A stretch of 10,927 nt of DNA. Origin: Thiotrichaceae bacterium (GTDB lineage Bacteria > Pseudomonadota > Gammaproteobacteria > Thiotrichales > Thiotrichaceae). Shown here piece after piece: positions 8,125-10,927 of the stretch. Position numbers and translations under genes: made by a program. Each line of letters starts with the position of its first letter. Within the stretch, counting starts at the first letter, position 1. The notes beneath the pieces were generated by a model that was not told the DNA's origin, did not search any database, and was given only the letters and a program-made list of their open reading frames with translations. Location: the NCBI GenBank assembly GCA_027024625.1, contig JALVRY010000359.1, positions 1 through 10,927 on the forward strand, written 5' to 3'.

Positions 8125-8175
8125 TTCTCAAGCCAGAATTAGTAAGTATGCCTAATAAAGTGTGAGGAAAGTAAA

Positions 8176-8667
8176 ATGATTGAGAAAACAGCAGTTGTTA
8201 TTAGTACAAATCAGGGGCACGCATGGGTAAAGTCTGAAGATAATTCTACATGCCATAGTTGTTCTTCTTCAGCTGGGTGTTCAAGCACAAGCCACTTCTT
8301 CACAGAATCAAATACAGAACCTAGCAAAATGCTAGTGGCTAACCCTTTTCATGCCAAGCCAGGTGATCATGTTATTGTTGGTTTACCGTCAGACGGCTTG
8401 CTCAAAAGCTCTTTACTTGCCTATTTATTACCACTTATAAGCTTGCTGGTCTTTGCTTTTTTAGGTAATGAATTGTTCATTTGGTTTTCTGGTAATGGTG
8501 AGTTTGGTGCAATTTTGCTGGGTATTGCAGGATTATTTGCTGGCTTACGTTTTTCCAATACGGTTGTGCAGTGCACTGATTTAAAAGAAAAGCTTCAACC
8601 TGTGATACTAAGAAATAATATATCAAATAACGAACATGATATTAAGTTTTTAACTCCTATTGTGTAG
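8176..8667 (+). CDS. rseC: RseC/MucC family positive regulator of sigma-E
   Basis: RseC is a small inner-membrane protein encoded with sigma-E in many gammaproteobacteria. It is thought to modulate sigma-E activity and is linked to redox processes, but its mechanism is unclear. The 163-aa product starts MIEKTAVVIS, followed by the cysteine cluster C26-x2-C29-x5-C35 (TCHSCSSSAGC). Two hydrophobic segments lie at about 78-101 and 109-127, ending with a glycine-rich GIAGLFAGLRFS. E. coli RseC has an extra cysteine a few residues before this cluster; here that place (about K19-E21) lacks one. Length is close to E. coli RseC. GAGGA lies 7 nt before the ATG. It is 485 nt from rseB across a repeat-filled gap, so it may have its own promoter. 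Confidence 0.9.
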   Translation: MIEKTAVVISTNQGHAWVKSEDNSTCHSCSSSAGCSSTSHFFTESNTEPSKMLVANPFHAKPGDHVIVGLPSDGLLKSSLLAYLLPLISLLVFAFLGNELFIWFSGNGEFGAILLGIAGLFAGLRFSNTVVQCTDLKEKLQPVILRNNISNNEHDIKFLTPIV

Positions 8668-8710
8668 TGGTTTAAGCTGTATTAATCAATAATTATAAAT
8701 ATCTTTACTA

Positions 8711-8753
8711 AACTCAACACCCACTAGTTCAAGCCAGTGGTGGGGGTTGAGTT
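8711..8753 (-). terminator. Terminator-like hairpin at the end of the orphan minus-strand ORF
   Basis: Positions 8711-8724 and 8740-8753 pair over 14 positions with one A/G mismatch, around a 15-nt loop that can form an inner CACT/AGTG pair. Read on the minus strand, the stem is followed by TTTAG, a short U-run. The ORF's stop codon (8729-8731) lies inside the loop. On the plus strand it could also limit read-through from rseC, but no U-run follows there. Confidence 0.5.
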
Positions 8754-9283
8754 GAAGGCATTAACGGCTCAAAAGCTTCAAAATTAGTTGATGTAATAGT
8801 AGCCTGTGGAAGTATTTGGGATGGTCTTTTTTTGTTTAATTTTATAGGGACTTTAACTCGAACTAGTCGATATTTTGAAATAAATATTGTGTCTTCAGTA
8901 TTAGCAGAGCTAGCTATCTTATCCTCAATAAAAACTGTCTCATATACAGCGGCTTTGTGTACTAAATGAGAAATATCACCAGTATGTTTATCGATACGCT
9001 CAATTGCACCATGCCCTTTCTTCCAGATAACCTTAGCAGGTTCAACTAAGCGTCGCTCTTTTCTCACCGTTTTAGGCTGAGATACTGATTCTTCTTTTAT
9101 CTTTTTAATGACTTTTTCAGGTAAGCGAAGCTTTTTAGTAATAGTGACATACGGTAAAGCTTGAATTCCCGGTTGTTTGCTCTTTCCTTTTTGTAGGCTA
9201 TTATGATGTTGTAAATGGTAACGAGCTGCGGGAAGCGCTTGGGTATTATTTGCAGCGATAATTTTTGTGCGTAGAGTAGCCAT
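8729..9283 (-). CDS. Hypothetical lysine-rich protein, no family recognised
   Basis: I do not recognise this 184-aa product. It starts MATLRTKIIAANNTQALPAA, has no signal peptide or membrane segment, and is strongly basic in its first half (KKLRLPEKVIKKIKEES and KTVRKERR regions, about 50-80). A middle part, about 90-145, looks more like a folded domain (GAIERIDKHTGDISHLVHKAAVYETVFIEDKI). It ends in a proline-rich tail (PLMPSTQPPPLA). A 555-nt open frame in AT-rich DNA, with no competing plus-strand frame and a terminator-like hairpin at its end, argues that it is real. Against this, no Shine-Dalgarno precedes the ATG. It sits head-to-head with holA, with 24 bp between the starts. A lineage-specific gene or a decayed one are both possible. 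Confidence 0.55.
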   Translation of the reverse strand: MATLRTKIIAANNTQALPAARYHLQHHNSLQKGKSKQPGIQALPYVTITKKLRLPEKVIKKIKEESVSQPKTVRKERRLVEPAKVIWKKGHGAIERIDKHTGDISHLVHKAAVYETVFIEDKIASSANTEDTIFISKYRLVRVKVPIKLNKKRPSQILPQATITSTNFEAFEPLMPSTQPPPLA

Positions 9284-9293
9284 AACTATAGTT
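9284..9293. promoter_or_regulatory. Palindromic -10-like site between divergent starts
   Basis: AACTATAGTT is a perfect 10-bp palindrome in the 24-bp gap between the orphan ORF and holA. It contains TATAGT on both strands, a fair -10 element in either direction. A matching -35 is weak (TTGTGC at 9265-9270 for the plus strand, 16-nt spacer). If used, leaders would be only a few bases long. Confidence 0.25.
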
Positions 9294-9307
9294 TAATCAG
9301 AAGCCTT

Positions 9308-10327
9308 ATGAGATTACGTCAGGAACAATTAAATGACCATTTAACACAACAGCTTGCTCCTGTGTATTTTATTTCTGGTGATGAGCCTTTACAGAGTATG
9401 GAAGCTGCTGATGCCATTCGAAAGGCGGCAAATAATAGAGGGTATGTAGAACGCGATATTCTGACAGTTGAAGGTCAATTTGACTGGGGGCAACTACAAT
9501 CCGCCTCGGATAGTTTATCTTTATTTGCAGAAAAGAAAATACTTGATCTACGATTGCCCAGCGGTAAGCCAGGGTTGCAAGGCAGTAAAGCTATTCAAGC
9601 GTATCTAAAGAAAATCCCAATGGATAAAATACTCATTATCCAATCAGGAAAAATTGATTATCGCTCATACAATGCAGCATGGGTGAAAGCCCTTGATAGA
9701 GAAGGTGTTGTCATACAAATATGGGATTTGTCACCCGCTAATACCCTAACATGGGTTGCTAAACGCATGAGGAGTTATGGCTTAAACCCTACGCAAGATG
9801 CAATCCGCATGTTAACCGAACGCGTAGAGGGCAATCTACTTGCCGCTGCTCAAGAAATACAGAAATTGCAGACTCTGTTTGGCGAAGGTGAAATTAGCGA
9901 TCAGCAAGTGATTGAGTCAGTCACAGACAGCTCTCGATTTTCAATTTTTGATTTATCCGATGCGATACTCACAGCGGATCAAAAACGCATTCAACATATT
10001 CTGAAAATATTGCAAGAAGAAGATACCCCAGTAATACTGGTTTTATGGGCAATCACAGATCTTGCTCGTAAGCTGTATCAAGCGGCAAAAGGTAATGCTG
10101 GGATTATCAACAAAATGCCACGACAAAAACAAACGGCATTTCGAGCCATAAGCCAACGCTTGCAACAAGCAGACTGGCAAGCAATATGGAATAGCTTGGT
10201 AGAAATTGACTGGAAGAGTAAAGGCGTAGGGGCAGAACCCTCTAAATCAGAAAACAGAATATGGGATGCCTTTTTGCAAGTTAGTATGCAATTATCAGGT
10301 CAGAAAGTTTTTGCTTCAAAGTGGTGA
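9308..10327 (+). CDS. holA: DNA polymerase III subunit delta (clamp loader)
   Basis: HolA is the delta subunit of the clamp-loader complex; it opens the beta sliding clamp ring so it can be placed on DNA. The 339-aa product (E. coli: 343) begins MRLRQEQLNDHLTQQLAPVYFISGDEPL, the expected N-terminal pattern of an AAA+-like fold without a functional nucleotide site. Internal hallmarks are LSLFAEKKILDLRLPSGKPG (about 70-89), WVxKRM, the VEGNLLAAAQEIQKLQTL segment (about 178-195) and FSIFDLSDAILTAD at the start of the C-terminal collar domain. The ATG has a weak GAAG 5 nt upstream. In many gammaproteobacteria holA follows leuS and lptE. Here it follows an orphan ORF on the other strand and precedes aroA by 88 nt. 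Confidence 0.94.
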   Translation: MRLRQEQLNDHLTQQLAPVYFISGDEPLQSMEAADAIRKAANNRGYVERDILTVEGQFDWGQLQSASDSLSLFAEKKILDLRLPSGKPGLQGSKAIQAYLKKIPMDKILIIQSGKIDYRSYNAAWVKALDREGVVIQIWDLSPANTLTWVAKRMRSYGLNPTQDAIRMLTERVEGNLLAAAQEIQKLQTLFGEGEISDQQVIESVTDSSRFSIFDLSDAILTADQKRIQHILKILQEEDTPVILVLWAITDLARKLYQAAKGNAGIINKMPRQKQTAFRAISQRLQQADWQAIWNSLVEIDWKSKGVGAEPSKSENRIWDAFLQVSMQLSGQKVFASKW

Positions 10328-10331
10328 ATCT

Positions 10332-10350
10332 TATTCTCAAACAAGCTCCT
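10332..10350. repeat. Solo copy of the palindromic element's end
   Basis: TATTCTC AA ACAAGCTCCT matches the right end of the 7813-7975 element at 17 of 19 positions (GG replaced by AA). The match continues with AG, so both copies end in CTCCTAG. It begins 4 nt after the holA stop. No opposite end is found nearby, so this is a relic or a half-element. Confidence 0.6.
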
Positions 10351-10352
10351 AG

Positions 10353-10927
<575 letters not shown>

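Larger units (their letters stand above)
7691..8175. other. 485-nt intergenic region between rseB and rseC
   Basis: No gene is visible here. It holds, in order, a terminator-like hairpin with a T7 run (7724-7750), an 8-bp inverted repeat (7784-7811), a 163-bp palindromic mobile-element-like unit (7813-7975), about 110 AT-rich bases with nothing recognisable, and a nested inverted repeat (8089-8124). The rseC Shine-Dalgarno (GAGGA, 8164-8168) closes it. The region separates rseC from the rest of the module. Confidence 0.7.

Noticed and set aside
7691..8175. CRISPR array or attachment site in the rseB-rseC gap
   Set aside because: The repeats here are inverted rather than regularly spaced direct repeats, and there is no integrase, cas gene or tRNA nearby.

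Overview
The window is a stretch of an AT-rich gammaproteobacterial chromosome made mostly of housekeeping genes. The main clue is the divergent pair nadB / rpoE-rseA-rseB-rseC, a gene order also seen in Escherichia coli and many other gammaproteobacteria. The RpoE, PurB and NadB proteins read as close relatives of the gammaproteobacterial forms. The aroA fragment is of the class II type. I cannot fix the genus; an environmental or symbiotic gammaproteobacterium is a reasonable guess.

Layout. Positions 1-287 hold no convincing gene. They contain several inverted repeats that look like an interspersed repeat, then two hairpins that probably end the minus-strand operon. Positions 288-5179 (minus strand) carry, in transcription order, nadB (first step of NAD synthesis), purB (adenylosuccinate lyase), roxA (ribosomal protein uL16 hydroxylase) and a DUF1287 lipoprotein. 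The last three are packed with 1-nt and 14-nt overlaps. Positions 5180-5412 are a divergent regulatory region with a sigma-E-like promoter facing rpoE. Positions 5413-8667 (plus strand) hold the envelope-stress module: sigma-E (rpoE), its membrane anti-sigma factor (rseA), the periplasmic sensor (rseB) and rseC.

The rse module is interrupted. Between rseB and rseC lie 485 bases with a terminator-like hairpin, a 163-bp element that is one near-complete palindrome with 19-bp perfect ends, and further inverted repeats. An isolated copy of the element's end (17 of 19 bases) lies just after holA. This pair is the clearest unusual feature of the window, and it points to a small non-autonomous mobile element (MITE-like) family.

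Positions 8729-9283 (minus strand) hold an unrecognised lysine-rich ORF wedged between rseC and holA. It has a terminator-like hairpin at its 3' end and only 24 bp between its start and that of holA. Positions 9308-10327 encode holA (DNA polymerase III delta subunit), and 10416-10927 the first 170 codons of aroA, cut by the window end.

I see no CRISPR array, rRNA or tRNA, no transposase, and no new defence or biosynthetic system. The novelty here is at the level of repeats and gene arrangement.
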